From NCBI GenBank assembly GCA_021733645.1, contig JAHREJ010000018.1, positions 1-64,000 on the forward strand: a stretch of DNA of 64,000 nt, written 5' to 3'. The DNA is from Bacillus subtilis subsp. subtilis. GTDB lineage: Bacteria > Pseudomonadota > Gammaproteobacteria > Xanthomonadales > Xanthomonadaceae. Below, piece after piece: positions 23,959 to 33,175 of this stretch; the stretch's first letter is position 1, and each line of letters begins with the position of its first letter. The notes below the pieces were generated by a model. It did not search any database. It was not told the origin of the DNA and was given only the letters and a program-made list of their open reading frames with translations. Made by a program: the position numbers and the translations under genes.

Positions 23959-25683
23959 TCACCGGCTGCCGTTATCGTCCTGCAGCGCTTTCTTGAACGG
24001 AATGTCCGGCGGGGGGCGCGCCACGGCCGGCTGATCCTGCATGTTCGGGTCGCTCAGGCCGCAGCCGCCGCCAAACTGCAGCAGCGACACCACGCAGGAG
24101 ATCGACGAGCTGGTCCCCGGGATCGGAATCTCCACCGACTTGATGCCCTTGCGCACCCATTCGGCCAGCAACGATTCGTTGGGCGCCCAGTACTTGTCCA
24201 GCGAGGTGGGCGTGTAGTCGTACGGCGGCCGCTTGAGCCACGTACCGGACTGCGCGATGCGCTCCTTGGTCCAGCCGTCCTTGTCGCCCCCGGGCGCGCC
24301 GCGCTCGCTGTTGCCCTTGCCATCCTGGCCGGCCACGCGGACGCTGCCATCGGCATTGAACAGGCTGCCCCCGGTCTTGCCGGTGGCACTGACGGCGCGG
24401 CCATTGAGATCGGCGTCCTGTGGGTGGTTGGCGGCGGCCCAATCGTCGCCGCGCCGGGGCGTGGCCCAGTCGCCCGGGTCGGCGGCAGGCGCAGCGGTGG
24501 AGCGGCTGGGCGTGGAAGGCGCCACGCGGGCGGTGGTGCTGGCCGGCGCTGCAGCCGGCGTACTGACCGCCGTTGGCGCCGGACGCGGCGTGGCATTGGG
24601 CACGGCGCGTTCGCGCACGGCCACCGGGGCCGATGCCGGTGCAGGCAGGCTCACTTCACGCTGCGGCACGCGCGCCACTGCCACCGGGGCGGACTGCACC
24701 GGCTGCACCTGGCGTTCGCGCACCTGGACCTCGCGCTGCGGGAGCGCGGCGTCCACGCGCGGGCCCGGCACCGTCACGCGCGGCGTGGGCGCGTCGACCA
24801 CGCTGACCTGGCGTTCGCGCACGCTCACCTCGGGAGTGCGCAACTGCGGGTCGGCCGGGCGCGGCATCGCCACGCTGGGGCGCGGCGTGGGCGCCTGCAC
24901 GGTGGTGACGGTGCGCTCGCGCACCGCAATGTCCTGCGGATCGCGCGGCACCACGCGCACCTCCGTGCGTGGCAGGTGGGTCGGCGGCACCACGAAATCG
25001 GTGGTGGCCTGGGCCACCTCGGTCGCCTGCACCGGCTGCTCGGCGCTCGGCGTGGCCGGCGTGGGCGGCGCCGGTTGGGGTTCGCTGGGCGGGCTGGGTG
25101 CGGCGCTGGGCTGCGGTGCCGACGGCGCGGCGGTGCTGGCCTGGGCCGTGGCGGTGGTGTCGGCCTCCGGCGGCGCCGCGGCGGGGGCGCTGGCCGAGGC
25201 GGCGTCGGCGGTCTCCGGCGCCGGGGGCTGCGCGGCATTGTCCTGCTGTGGAGTGCCGCGCCCCACCAGGGCCACCTGCACGCGGCCACTTTCGCCGCCC
25301 TGCTCGGGTTGGCTCGGCGGCCGGATCAGGGCCACCCACAACAGCAGTGCGGCAAACAGCATGTGCAGCAGCAGGCTGATGGTGGCCGAGCTCCAGCGCA
25401 TCCAGCGCTGATCGCGCGGGGCCGGGTCCCAGCCCTGCCATAGCAGGCGCCGCACCGCCTGCACGAAGCCCAACGCCGGCAAGCGCCCGGGCGACACCGG
25501 CAACGGGCGCTGGATCAGGGCGGCGATGACTTCGCTGGAACGGAACGGGCGCGGCAGCGGGCGCAGCGCGCGCAGCCACAGGCCCCACCCATAGGGAAGG
25601 CCCGTGGTTTTTTCAAGGATGCGGTTGTCCGGCTGGCGTGCCAGCAGCCAATCGAGGATGTCGTCAGCCCGGCGCAGTGGCAC
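23959..25683 (-). CDS. Proline-rich repetitive transmembrane protein, TonB-like topology
   Basis: This 574-residue protein is of unknown function, of the kind labelled transmembrane repetitive protein in xanthomonads. It has a cytoplasmic N-terminus of about 98 residues and a single membrane helix (about 99-121, [19 protein letters not shown]). Then come about 300 residues rich in Pro/Ala/Thr, with a repeated VRER-x-V unit every 30-35 residues, and a C-terminal domain (about 430-574) with a Cys pair ([15 protein letters not shown]). The topology resembles TonB, but no TonB C-terminal signature is seen. The start is GTG at 25683, 9 bases after nfuA, so it is probably in the nfuA transcript. 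Confidence 0.8.
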   Translation of the reverse strand: MPLRRADDILDWLLARQPDNRILEKTTGLPYGWGLWLRALRPLPRPFRSSEVIAALIQRPLPVSPGRLPALGFVQAVRRLLWQGWDPAPRDQRWMRWSSATISLLLHMLFAALLLWVALIRPPSQPEQGGESGRVQVALVGRGTPQQDNAAQPPAPETADAASASAPAAAPPEADTTATAQASTAAPSAPQPSAAPSPPSEPQPAPPTPATPSAEQPVQATEVAQATTDFVVPPTHLPRTEVRVVPRDPQDIAVRERTVTTVQAPTPRPSVAMPRPADPQLRTPEVSVRERQVSVVDAPTPRVTVPGPRVDAALPQREVQVRERQVQPVQSAPVAVARVPQREVSLPAPASAPVAVRERAVPNATPRPAPTAVSTPAAAPASTTARVAPSTPSRSTAAPAADPGDWATPRRGDDWAAANHPQDADLNGRAVSATGKTGGSLFNADGSVRVAGQDGKGNSERGAPGGDKDGWTKERIAQSGTWLKRPPYDYTPTSLDKYWAPNESLLAEWVRKGIKSVEIPIPGTSSSISCVVSLLQFGGGCGLSDPNMQDQPAVARPPPDIPFKKALQDDNGSR

Positions 25684-25692
25684 GCAGCGCGA

Positions 25693-26292
25693 TCAGGCGG
25701 CCGTGCCGCGCGGGATGTACGGCGCGTTGCCACTGTCGTGGTCGGTCGCGTCGCGTACCGCGGTGATGCCCGGCACCCGCCCCATCAGGGTCTTTTCAAT
25801 GCCCTGCTTGAGGGTCACATCGGCCATGCCGCAGCCCTGGCAGCCGCCACCGAAGCGCAGCAGCACCACGCCATCGGCCGACACTTCCTGCACGGCCACC
25901 TTGCCGCCGTGCGAGGCCAGCTGCGGGTTCACTTCGTTTTCCACGACCCAGCGCACCCGCTCGACCAGCGAGTTGGCCTCGCCCGGCGCTTCGCCCTTGA
26001 TCTTGGGTGCCTTGATGGTCAGCTGCTGGCTGCCGGTGGCGTTGCTGACGATGTCGATCTCGGCCCCGTCCAGCCAGCCCACGCTGGGCGCGTCCACGAA
26101 CAGGGTGAAACCGTCGCAGTCCACCGCCCACTCGTCGCCGAGCAGTTGGCTGGGTTCGGCGAACTCAAGCCGGGCATCGGCGCGCGGGGTGCCGGCGTCG
26201 ACGGCGCTCAGGCGCACGCCCATGCCGGGCACGGCCTCACGCTCGATCAGCTTGCGGAAATAGGTCTGGGCAGTGTCGGATATCTGGATCAT
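25693..26292 (-). CDS. nfuA: Fe/S biogenesis protein NfuA
   Basis: This 199-residue iron-sulfur carrier has an N-terminal degenerate A-type (HesB-like) domain (about 1-95) and a C-terminal Nfu domain. The cluster-binding pair Cys151/Cys154 is in [19 protein letters not shown]. It delivers [4Fe-4S] clusters to client enzymes, notably during oxidative stress or iron limitation; the class I fumarase in this window would be one such enzyme. It is divergent from phhB, with about 100 bases between, and followed closely by the repetitive membrane protein gene. Confidence 0.95.
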   Translation of the reverse strand: MIQISDTAQTYFRKLIEREAVPGMGVRLSAVDAGTPRADARLEFAEPSQLLGDEWAVDCDGFTLFVDAPSVGWLDGAEIDIVSNATGSQQLTIKAPKIKGEAPGEANSLVERVRWVVENEVNPQLASHGGKVAVQEVSADGVVLLRFGGGCQGCGMADVTLKQGIEKTLMGRVPGITAVRDATDHDSGNAPYIPRGTAA

Positions 26293-26394
26293 CGGGCTAT
26301 TCTAGCGGCTTACATGTTATGCGCTCATTCGGTTTATACACCGGCCGGCGCATCGTTCAGTCATCTTGCAAGAACACTGGGAGTGGAGGATTTC

Positions 26395-26736
26395 ATGGCC
26401 GACCTGATTCCGCTGGCGCGGGCGCATTGCGTGCCGCGCAAGGGCAGCGACCACAAGCTGGGCGAGGCCCGGGTGGCCGAGCTGCTGGCCCAGGTTCCCG
26501 GCTGGGAGCTGGCCGAGCACGGCCAGGCGCTCACCCGCACCTTCCGCTTCGACAACTACCACGGCACCATGGCGTTCGTGAACGCCCTGGCCTGGGTGGC
26601 TCACCGCGAAGACCACCACCCCGACCTGGGCGTGCATTACGACCGCGCGGTGGTGCGTTTTTCCACCCACGATGTGGGTGGCCTGAGCGAAAACGACTTC
26701 ATCTGCGCAGCGAAAGCCTCGGCCCTGACGGAGTGA
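26395..26736 (+). CDS. phhB: Pterin-4a-carbinolamine dehydratase
   Basis: This 113-residue enzyme regenerates tetrahydrobiopterin after aromatic amino acid hydroxylation. The family motif [18 protein letters not shown], with the catalytic histidine pair, is present. No phenylalanine hydroxylase gene (phhA) is in this window, so its partner must lie elsewhere. The start at 26395 has GGAGGA 5 bases upstream; the frame is open far upstream but antisense to nfuA. A TonB-domain lipoprotein gene follows 4 bases later. Confidence 0.93.
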   Translation: MADLIPLARAHCVPRKGSDHKLGEARVAELLAQVPGWELAEHGQALTRTFRFDNYHGTMAFVNALAWVAHREDHHPDLGVHYDRAVVRFSTHDVGGLSENDFICAAKASALTE

Positions 26737-26740
26737 TCCC

Positions 26741-27157
26741 ATGAAACTGCAGTCCCTTGTGTTGTCCAGCATCGCCCTGACCGCCCTGGCCGGCTGCAAC
26801 AAACCGGCCACCCCGGACGCGCCCGTCGCCGCCCCCACCGACGTGGCGGCGGTCAAGACGCCACCGCCGCAGTACCCGATCGAACTGGCCTGCCAGGGCA
26901 TCGGCGGCACCAGCACCTTCAAGGTGGTGATCAGCGCCAACGGCACGCCCGGCGAGGTGGCCCTGGTGACCGGCAGCGGCAATACCCAGCTCGACGAACT
27001 GGCCAAGAAGGCGGTGGACGGGTGGGAATTCAAAGCCGCCACCCGCGCCGGCCAGACCGTATCCACCACCATCCAGGTACCGGTGAGCTTCAACCCGCCC
27101 CAGCCCAAGCCCGATGAGTGCTTCGCGGTGGAAGAGCGTCTTCGCCGCGGCGGTTGA
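26741..27157 (+). CDS. Lipoprotein with a TonB C-terminal-like domain
   Basis: This 138-residue predicted lipoprotein has its lipobox cysteine at residue 19 (LTALAGC), a short Pro/Ala linker, then a region from about 45 to 125 that resembles the TonB C-terminal fold (PPPQYPIELACQGIGG, GEVALVTGSGNTQLDELAKKA). It lacks the membrane helix and long proline spacer of a true TonB, so it is unlikely to energise receptors in the usual way. Its function is unknown. It is only 4 bases downstream of phhB, suggesting one transcript. Confidence 0.8.
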   Translation: MKLQSLVLSSIALTALAGCNKPATPDAPVAAPTDVAAVKTPPPQYPIELACQGIGGTSTFKVVISANGTPGEVALVTGSGNTQLDELAKKAVDGWEFKAATRAGQTVSTTIQVPVSFNPPQPKPDECFAVEERLRRGG

Positions 27158-27258
27158 GCCCGCCCCGGTTTTGAGGTCAGCCAGCGCCAGCCTCCCCCCA
27201 GCGCGCCCCGGACATCACCCCCGCGGCGCGCTGCACCTCTCCAAGGACGCTGTCGCGC

Positions 27259-28068
27259 ATGCTTGAAATTTCCTCTGAAAACGTCTGGGTCGCGCTGGGC
27301 GTCACCCTGGCCGCGGGCCTGGCCACCGGCCTGGGCAGCCTGATGGTGCTGTTTTCGCGCCGCCCCAACCCGCGCCTGCTGGCCTTCGGGCTGGCCTTCG
27401 CCGGCGGTGCGATGGTGTTTGTGTCGCTGACCGAAATCCTCAACAAGGCGATCGATTCCTTCACCCAGGCCTACGACGCACGGCTGGGATTTGCCTATGG
27501 CACGGCCGCGTTCCTGGCCGGGGTGTTGCTGATCGTGGTGATCGACCACCTGATTCCGAATCCGCACGAGAGCCTGGACAAGCAGGACCCGCTGTTCCGC
27601 GACAACAACAAGGCCTACATCAAGCGGGTGGGCCTGCTGACCGCCATCGCGATCACCGCGCACAACTTCCCCGAGGGCCTGGCCACGTTCTTTGCCACGC
27701 TGGAAAGCCCCTCGGTGGGCATGCCGTTGGCATTCGCCATCGCCATCCACAACATCCCCGAGGGAATCGCCATCGCGGTGCCGGTGTATTTCGCCACGCA
27801 GAACAAGTGGTATGCCTTCGGGGCCAGCCTGCTGTCGGGCCTGGCCGAGCCGGTGGGCGCGGCGATCGGCTACTTCGCACTGTCGGGCATGCTCAACCAC
27901 GCCACCTTCGGCTGGGTGTTCGGGCTGATTTCCGGGGTCATGGTGTTCCTGGCCCTGGACGAACTGCTGCCCGCGGCCAAGCGCTACGCCAAGGGTCACG
28001 AAACCGTGTACGGCCTGGTGGCCGGGATGGGCAGCCTGGCAATCAGCCTGGTGCTGTTCAAATGGTGA
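27259..28068 (+). CDS. zupT: ZIP-family zinc transporter ZupT
   Basis: This 269-residue inner-membrane divalent metal importer belongs to the ZIP family. Two hallmark metal-binding motifs in adjacent helices are visible: HNFPEGLATF (about 133-142) and HNIPEGIAIA (about 158-167). Eight hydrophobic segments are countable, and the length equals the E. coli ZupT class. It brings in zinc, and possibly iron and manganese. No zinc-regulator site is recognised upstream. Two SMAG palindromes separate it from the convergent rluC gene. Confidence 0.93.
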   Translation: MLEISSENVWVALGVTLAAGLATGLGSLMVLFSRRPNPRLLAFGLAFAGGAMVFVSLTEILNKAIDSFTQAYDARLGFAYGTAAFLAGVLLIVVIDHLIPNPHESLDKQDPLFRDNNKAYIKRVGLLTAIAITAHNFPEGLATFFATLESPSVGMPLAFAIAIHNIPEGIAIAVPVYFATQNKWYAFGASLLSGLAEPVGAAIGYFALSGMLNHATFGWVFGLISGVMVFLALDELLPAAKRYAKGHETVYGLVAGMGSLAISLVLFKW

Positions 28069-28085
28069 GGGCGGAAGGTCCAACA

Positions 28086-28107
28086 GCCGGGCAGGGCCCG
28101 GCGCTAC
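28086..28107 (-). repeat. SMAG-type GTAG palindromic repeat
   Basis: On the minus strand: GTAG, then CGCCGGGC, CCT, GCCCGGC. It is the first of a pair in the 69-base gap between zupT and rluC. Confidence 0.8.
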
Positions 28108-28114
28108 GATGGCC

Positions 28115-28141
28115 CCACTGCCCGGCAGTGGACGGCGCTAC
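28115..28141 (-). repeat. SMAG-type repeat whose GTAG supplies the rluC stop codon
   Basis: CCACTGCC (28115-28122) and GGCAGTGG (28124-28131) form an 8-bp stem with a single-base spacer; the GTAG head reads 28141-28138 on the minus strand. The TAG is the rluC stop codon. Confidence 0.65.
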
Positions 28142-29115
28142 TTCAGGCGGTTGAGCACCTCGGCCAGCTCGTCGGCCAGCGGGGCGTTGAGCAGGTACGG
28201 GGTCTTGCCGGCGTCCAGCGCAAACTCCAGCGAGGCGGCGTGCAGGAACAGGCGCTTGAGTCCGATCTGGTCACGAAGGCGCTTGTTGACGTCAGGATCG
28301 CCGTATTTGTCGTCACCAGCCACCGGGTGGCCCAGGTGCTGGGCATGCACGCGGATCTGGTGGGTGCGCCCGGTTTCGATGCGCACCTCGCAGTACGAAT
28401 GCCCGCCCTTGCGCTCCAGCACCTTGAAGTGACTGATCGACTCCTTGCCGATCGGATTGACCTGAACGTGGCGCTCCCCGCCCTGGCGCAGGCCCACATG
28501 CAGCGGCGCATCCACTGTCATCGTGCCATCGGGCATCCGCCCGACCAGCAGGGTCAGGTAGTGCTTGCGGATGCCCGACCCGTGGTCTTCCCGCAGCAGC
28601 GCCTGCAGTTCGCTCAGGGCCGAGCGCTTTTTGGCCACGATCAGCAGGCCGGAGGTATCGCGGTCCAGACGGTGCACCAGCTCCAGCGTCTTGCCCGGGC
28701 GGAGGGCGCGCAACGTTTCGATGGCACCGAAGCTGATGCCGCTGCCGCCATGACTGGCCACGCCGGACGGCTTGTTCAGCGCCAGCAGCCGATCGTCTTC
28801 GAACACGATGGCATCTTCCAGCCGCTTCATGAACGCGGCGGGCGGGCCGGCCTTGTCGCCTTCCTCGGTGAGACGGACCGGCGGCACCCGGACTTCATCG
28901 CCCGGCGCCAGCTTGCGCTCGGCCTTGGCGCGGCCGCCGTTGACCCGCACCTGGCCGCTGCGCACCAGCTTGTAGATCAGGCTGCGCGGTGCACCCTTGA
29001 GCTGGCCGAGCAGGAAGTTGTCCAGGCGCTGCCCGGCGCGGTCGGCCGGGACGGTGATGATACGTACGCTGGTCATGGCTTCAGCGGCTTTGGGGGTGGG
29101 CTCGGTAACGGTCAT
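28138..29115 (-). CDS. rluC: 23S rRNA pseudouridine synthase RluC
   Basis: This 325-residue protein would form pseudouridines at positions 955/2504/2580 of 23S rRNA. An N-terminal S4 RNA-binding domain (about 30-95, RLDNFLLGQLKGAPRSLIYK) is followed by the RluA-type catalytic domain with HRLDRDTSGLLIVAK (catalytic Asp). RIETGRTHQIRVHAQHLGHP is the second family motif. The start at 29115 has AGG spaced 5 bases; a later ATG at 29076 is the alternative. Its TAG stop falls inside a SMAG repeat. It is divergent from rne, another RNA-processing gene, a pairing also seen in E. coli. Confidence 0.92.
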   Translation of the reverse strand: MTVTEPTPKAAEAMTSVRIITVPADRAGQRLDNFLLGQLKGAPRSLIYKLVRSGQVRVNGGRAKAERKLAPGDEVRVPPVRLTEEGDKAGPPAAFMKRLEDAIVFEDDRLLALNKPSGVASHGGSGISFGAIETLRALRPGKTLELVHRLDRDTSGLLIVAKKRSALSELQALLREDHGSGIRKHYLTLLVGRMPDGTMTVDAPLHVGLRQGGERHVQVNPIGKESISHFKVLERKGGHSYCEVRIETGRTHQIRVHAQHLGHPVAGDDKYGDPDVNKRLRDQIGLKRLFLHAASLEFALDAGKTPYLLNAPLADELAEVLNRLK

Positions 29116-29521
29116 TGGCCTTTTATTCTGTTACACTCGGCGTGCGAGATAAGGGATTGATTTCGTTGGAAGTTGTTCTGGGCCAGAAGCCCGACTTCCC
29201 GCGATTCCGGCACAGTGCGCAGCCACCGCCCCCGGGGCGGCCATGTTAGCGGCTCACCGGCGGTCCCGGCCATCGCCGGATGCCTGACAAGCGTCTGTGC
29301 TGAAAAAATGTCCCTGTGGCGCTCCAGCCTGGCTGAAAGCTGCCTCCGGCCCGCAACACCCAAACCAAAAAACAAAAGAAGCGCTCCCGCGGGCTGCCGT
29401 GGTGTTGTAGCGCTGGAAACCCAAGCCGCCCTCCCCGCGCCTGCGCGATGGGCGTCGAAGCGTGACCAGAAGCGAAACCCCATGGTGTTCCGCGCGGTAG
29501 CAGCGCGCGAGGAACCCAACA
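29116..29521 (+). promoter_or_regulatory. rluC/rne divergent promoter region and long rne leader
   Basis: These 406 bases hold no open gene. AT-rich TTTTATTCTGTTACACT near 29119-29135 is the likeliest promoter, which would give rne a leader of over 350 bases. Several GC hairpins can be drawn (for example near 29245-29280), plus an A-rich patch at 29368-29382. In enterobacteria a long rne leader is used by RNase E to control its own message; the same logic is inferred here, not shown. Confidence 0.5.
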
Positions 29522-32500
29522 ATGAAGCGAATGCTGATCAATGCCACGCAGGCCGAAGAGCTGCGGGTAGCCATCGTGGATGGCCAGACGCTGTACGACA
29601 TCGACATCGAACAGCCGTCCAAGGAACAGAAGAAGTCGAACATCTACAAGGGTCGCATCACGCGCCTTGAGCCGTCGCTGGAAGCGGCGTTCGTCGAATA
29701 CGGTGGCGAACGCCACGGCTTCCTGCCGCTGAAGGAAATCTCGCGCGATTACTTCGCCGCGGGCGTGGACCACAACAAGGCCGGCATCCGCGAACTGCTG
29801 CGTGAAGGCCAGGAAGTGGTGGTTCAGGTCGACAAGGAAGAGCGTGGCAACAAGGGCGCCGCCCTGACCACGTTCATCTCCCTGGCCGGCCGCTACATGG
29901 TGCTGATGCCGAACTCGCCCACCGCCGGCGGCGTGTCGCGCCGCATCGAGGGTGAAGACCGCGCCGCGCTGAAGGAAGCGCTGGACAAGCTGGACATCCC
30001 CGACGACATGGGCGTGATCATCCGCACCGCCGGCGTCGGCCGCGATGCCGAAGAGCTGCAGTGGGATCTGGATTACCTGCTGCAGGTGTGGAAGGCCATC
30101 GCCGAAGCGGCGCTGACCAAGCCGGCCTCGTTCCTCATCTACCAGGAATCGCGCCTGATCGTGCGCGCCCTGCGTGACTACCTGCGCGCCGACGTCGGCG
30201 AGATCCTGGTGGACACCCAGGAACTGTACGAGACCGCCCGCGAGTTCATGCAGCAGGTGATGCCGCAGACCCTGCGCAAGCTCAAGCACTACACCGACGA
30301 CATCCCGCTGTTCAACCGCTTCCAGATCGAATCGCAGATCGAAGGCGCATACGAACGCAACGTGCGGCTGCCGTCGGGCGGCTCGATCGTGGTCGACCAG
30401 ACCGAAGCGCTGACCGCCATCGACGTCAACTCCTCGCGCGCCACCAAGGGCAGCGATATCGAGGACACCGCCTTCCAGACCAACCTGGAAGCGGCCGAGG
30501 AAGTGGCCCGCCAGCTGCGCCTGCGCGATCTGGGCGGCCTGGTGGTCATCGATTTCATCGACATGGCCTCCAACAAGCACCAGCGCGAAGTTGAGAACCG
30601 CCTGCAGAACGCGCTCAAGTACGACCGTGCGCGCGTGCAGCTGGGCCGCATCTCGCGTTTCGGCCTGATGGAAATGAGCCGCCAGCGCCTGCGTCCGAGC
30701 CTGGGTGAATCCAGCCAGATCGTGTGCCCGCGGTGCGACGGCCACGGCCGCATGCGCAGCGTGGAGTCGCTGTCGCTGTCGATCATCCGCGTGGCCGAAG
30801 AGCATGCGATGAAGGAAAACACCGGGCAGGTGCTGGTCCAGGCCCCGGTCGAGATCGCCAACTACCTGCTCAATGAAAAGCGCAGCGCCCTGCGCGAGAT
30901 CGAACAGCGCCATGACGCCCCGATCGTGATCGTGGCCGACGAGCAGCTGCACACCCCGCATTACGAAGTGACCCGCCTGCGTGACAACGAGCTGGGCGAA
31001 GAAAGCGGCAAGCCGAGCTACCAGCGCGGCACCCCGCGCAAGCTGCCCGTGCATGCGCTGACCAAGGCCCAGCTGAACATCCCGGTGGCCCCGGTGGTGA
31101 CCCAGGTCAAGCACAGCCAGCCTGCCCCGATCCGCGAAGCCCCGGAACCGGAAGCCGCGCCTGCCCCGGTCGCCGCCCCGGCCCCGGTGGCCGCCCCGGC
31201 TGCCACTGGCGTGGTCGGCTGGCTCAAGCGCATCTTCGGTGGCGAACCGGCCCCGGCCGCTGCCCCGCCGGCGAACGCGCGTCCGGCCCAGGATGGCAAC
31301 CGCAACAACCGCAACAAGGACCGCAACAAGGACCGCAATGGTCGCCGCGATGAGCGTGGCGGCGAGCGCAACGGCAATGGCAATGGCGGCGCACAGGCGC
31401 AGGGCCAGGGCCAGGGCCGTGGCAAGGACCGCGGTGAACGTGGCGAGCGCGGCGGCAAGAACGAGCGCCGCGACGAGCGCCGCCAGGACGTGGCCGCACC
31501 GGTGGCCGGCAACGCCGCCCAGGTGCAGGCACCGGGCCAGGGCAAGCCGCGCAACGAGCAGCCGCCCAAGCAGCCGCGCAACGAGCCGCAGCAGCCCAAG
31601 CTGAAGCAGAAGCAGAACCCGCAGCCGCCCAAGCCGCAGCAGGGCGATGCCGACAAGGCCGTCGCTGGCGACCGTCCCGCCCGCCAGCCGCAGGCCGACG
31701 CACCGAAGCCGGCCAACACCGCCGCACCGGTCGCCGACACCGCCGTGGTTGCCGCCGCAGCCCTGGGCGTGGGCGAGGCTGCCGCAGCCTATGCCGCAGC
31801 CCCGGACAGCGCGTCGCTTGGCGCACCGGTGGCCGTTGACGAGGCACAGGCCGCTGTCGGCGAGAACGGTGAATTCACCGATGCGCCGGGCAATGGCGAC
31901 GATGCCAATGGTGAAGGCGGTTCGCGCCGTCGCCGTGGCCGTCGCGGTGGTCGTCGTCGTCGTCGTGGCAATGGCGAGCAGGCCGTGGGTGCTGATGGCC
32001 TGAACGATGACACCGGTCTGGACGATGACGGTGACAGCGATGACCAGGATGGCGACCAGGACGGTGGCGATACCCAGCCGAACGAACGCGCTGTCGCCGG
32101 CAATGGCCAGCCGCAGCCGGAGTTCGAGTTCGATGACGAAACCGGCACCGCCCCGGCCCCCGCGCCGGTGCAGGCACCGCGCCCGGCGCCGGCTGCTGTT
32201 GCCCCGGTGGCCGCTGTCGCCGCTGCCGCCCCGGTTGCGGTGGTCAGCAGCCCGGTGGTGACCGCCGGTCACACCGAGCCGCACCCGGCCCCGGTATTGC
32301 AGGAGGCACCGGCTGAAAAGGCCGCGCCGTCCTACACCGACCGCGTGCCGTTCGTGGAGTCGCCGATGCCGGCACCGCCAGTGGTGGCGGTCACCGCTGC
32401 CCCGGTGGCCGACGCGCCGACAGTGGTTGAGGCCGCTCCTGTAGCCGCAGCCCCGAAGACCGTTGACGCCACACCGGCAGTCGAAGCGCCGAAGGTGGCT

Positions 32501-33112
32501 GACGCTGCCCCGGCGGTCGACGCACCCGCGGTGGTTGTAGCGGCCCCAGTGGCGGCAGCACCGAAGGCCGTTGAAGCCGCCCCGGTGGTTGAAGCGCCAA
32601 AGGTGGTTGAAGCACCGAAGGTGATTGAGGCGGCCCCGGTGGTTGAAGCACCGAAGGTGGTTGAGGCTGCGCCGGTGGCTGAAGCACCGAAGGCGGTTGA
32701 GGCTGCGCCGGTGGCTGAAGCACCCAGGCCGGTTGAAGCACCGAAGCCGGTTGCCGCCGCGCCGAAGGCTGTCGACGCCGCCCCGGTGGTCGAGGCAGCG
32801 CCCGCTGCCGTGGTGGCCGATGCAGGCCCGGCCGGTCACCCGGTGCAGTCCAGCATGCTGGATGCGGTGGATCCGGTTCCGGCCGCGCCGGAAAAGGTCA
32901 CGCCGGCACCGGTCGCCCGTGTCGATGCCGCGCCTGCCGCGCCGGTGGTGCATAACGGCCAGCTGTTCGGCAATGCCGCCAGCGATGCCGCTGCCAGCAC
33001 CGACGCCGCTGCTCAGGCGGCGCACGCCGAAGCCCGCGAAGACATCCCCACCGATGTCGACCCGGCGGAAGAGGCCGGCAAGCCGGATCCGGAAAAGCAC
33101 GACAAGACCTGA
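29522..33112 (+). CDS. rne: Ribonuclease E
   Basis: This 1196-residue endoribonuclease is the core of the RNA degradosome. The catalytic half matches E. coli closely: S1 domain at about 38-120, catalytic Asp301 (AIDVNSSRA) and Asp344 ([12 protein letters not shown]), and the Zn-link C402-PRC405. Residues 564-573 ([10 protein letters not shown]) look like the amphipathic membrane-targeting helix. The C-terminal half is disordered, with two Arg-rich RNA-binding patches (about 595-660 and a run near 805-815) and then Pro/Ala/Val-rich repeats built on VEAPK (about 960-1085). The repeats differ from the E. coli scaffold, so partner sites cannot be assigned. It ends at a hairpin terminator. Confidence 0.95.
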   Translation: MKRMLINATQAEELRVAIVDGQTLYDIDIEQPSKEQKKSNIYKGRITRLEPSLEAAFVEYGGERHGFLPLKEISRDYFAAGVDHNKAGIRELLREGQEVVVQVDKEERGNKGAALTTFISLAGRYMVLMPNSPTAGGVSRRIEGEDRAALKEALDKLDIPDDMGVIIRTAGVGRDAEELQWDLDYLLQVWKAIAEAALTKPASFLIYQESRLIVRALRDYLRADVGEILVDTQELYETAREFMQQVMPQTLRKLKHYTDDIPLFNRFQIESQIEGAYERNVRLPSGGSIVVDQTEALTAIDVNSSRATKGSDIEDTAFQTNLEAAEEVARQLRLRDLGGLVVIDFIDMASNKHQREVENRLQNALKYDRARVQLGRISRFGLMEMSRQRLRPSLGESSQIVCPRCDGHGRMRSVESLSLSIIRVAEEHAMKENTGQVLVQAPVEIANYLLNEKRSALREIEQRHDAPIVIVADEQLHTPHYEVTRLRDNELGEESGKPSYQRGTPRKLPVHALTKAQLNIPVAPVVTQVKHSQPAPIREAPEPEAAPAPVAAPAPVAAPAATGVVGWLKRIFGGEPAPAAAPPANARPAQDGNRNNRNKDRNKDRNGRRDERGGERNGNGNGGAQAQGQGQGRGKDRGERGERGGKNERRDERRQDVAAPVAGNAAQVQAPGQGKPRNEQPPKQPRNEPQQPKLKQKQNPQPPKPQQGDADKAVAGDRPARQPQADAPKPANTAAPVADTAVVAAAALGVGEAAAAYAAAPDSASLGAPVAVDEAQAAVGENGEFTDAPGNGDDANGEGGSRRRRGRRGGRRRRRGNGEQAVGADGLNDDTGLDDDGDSDDQDGDQDGGDTQPNERAVAGNGQPQPEFEFDDETGTAPAPAPVQAPRPAPAAVAPVAAVAAAAPVAVVSSPVVTAGHTEPHPAPVLQEAPAEKAAPSYTDRVPFVESPMPAPPVVAVTAAPVADAPTVVEAAPVAAAPKTVDATPAVEAPKVADAAPAVDAPAVVVAAPVAAAPKAVEAAPVVEAPKVVEAPKVIEAAPVVEAPKVVEAAPVAEAPKAVEAAPVAEAPRPVEAPKPVAAAPKAVDAAPVVEAAPAAVVADAGPAGHPVQSSMLDAVDPVPAAPEKVTPAPVARVDAAPAAPVVHNGQLFGNAASDAAASTDAAAQAAHAEAREDIPTDVDPAEEAGKPDPEKHDKT

Positions 33113-33137
33113 TTCCGCCCCGGCGGACAGTAGTAAA

Positions 33138-33165
33138 CAGACAGCGGCCTTCGGGCCGCTGTCTG
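33138..33165. terminator. Terminator shared by rne and the histidine kinase gene
   Basis: CAGACAGCGGCC, tetraloop TTCG, GGCCGCTGTCTG: a 12-bp perfect stem between convergent genes. T tracts are short on both sides. Confidence 0.85.
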
Positions 33166-33175
33166 CGTTTGGGGA

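Noticed and set aside
23932..25443. Long open frames on the plus strand opposite the repetitive membrane protein gene
   Set aside because: Their translations are Arg/Gly/His-rich with no domain. They arise from the high-GC, repetitive minus-strand gene.
29246..33100. A 1284-codon open frame antisense to rne
   Set aside because: It is low-complexity, His/Arg/Gly-rich and follows the codon structure of rne. No start signal or domain is visible.
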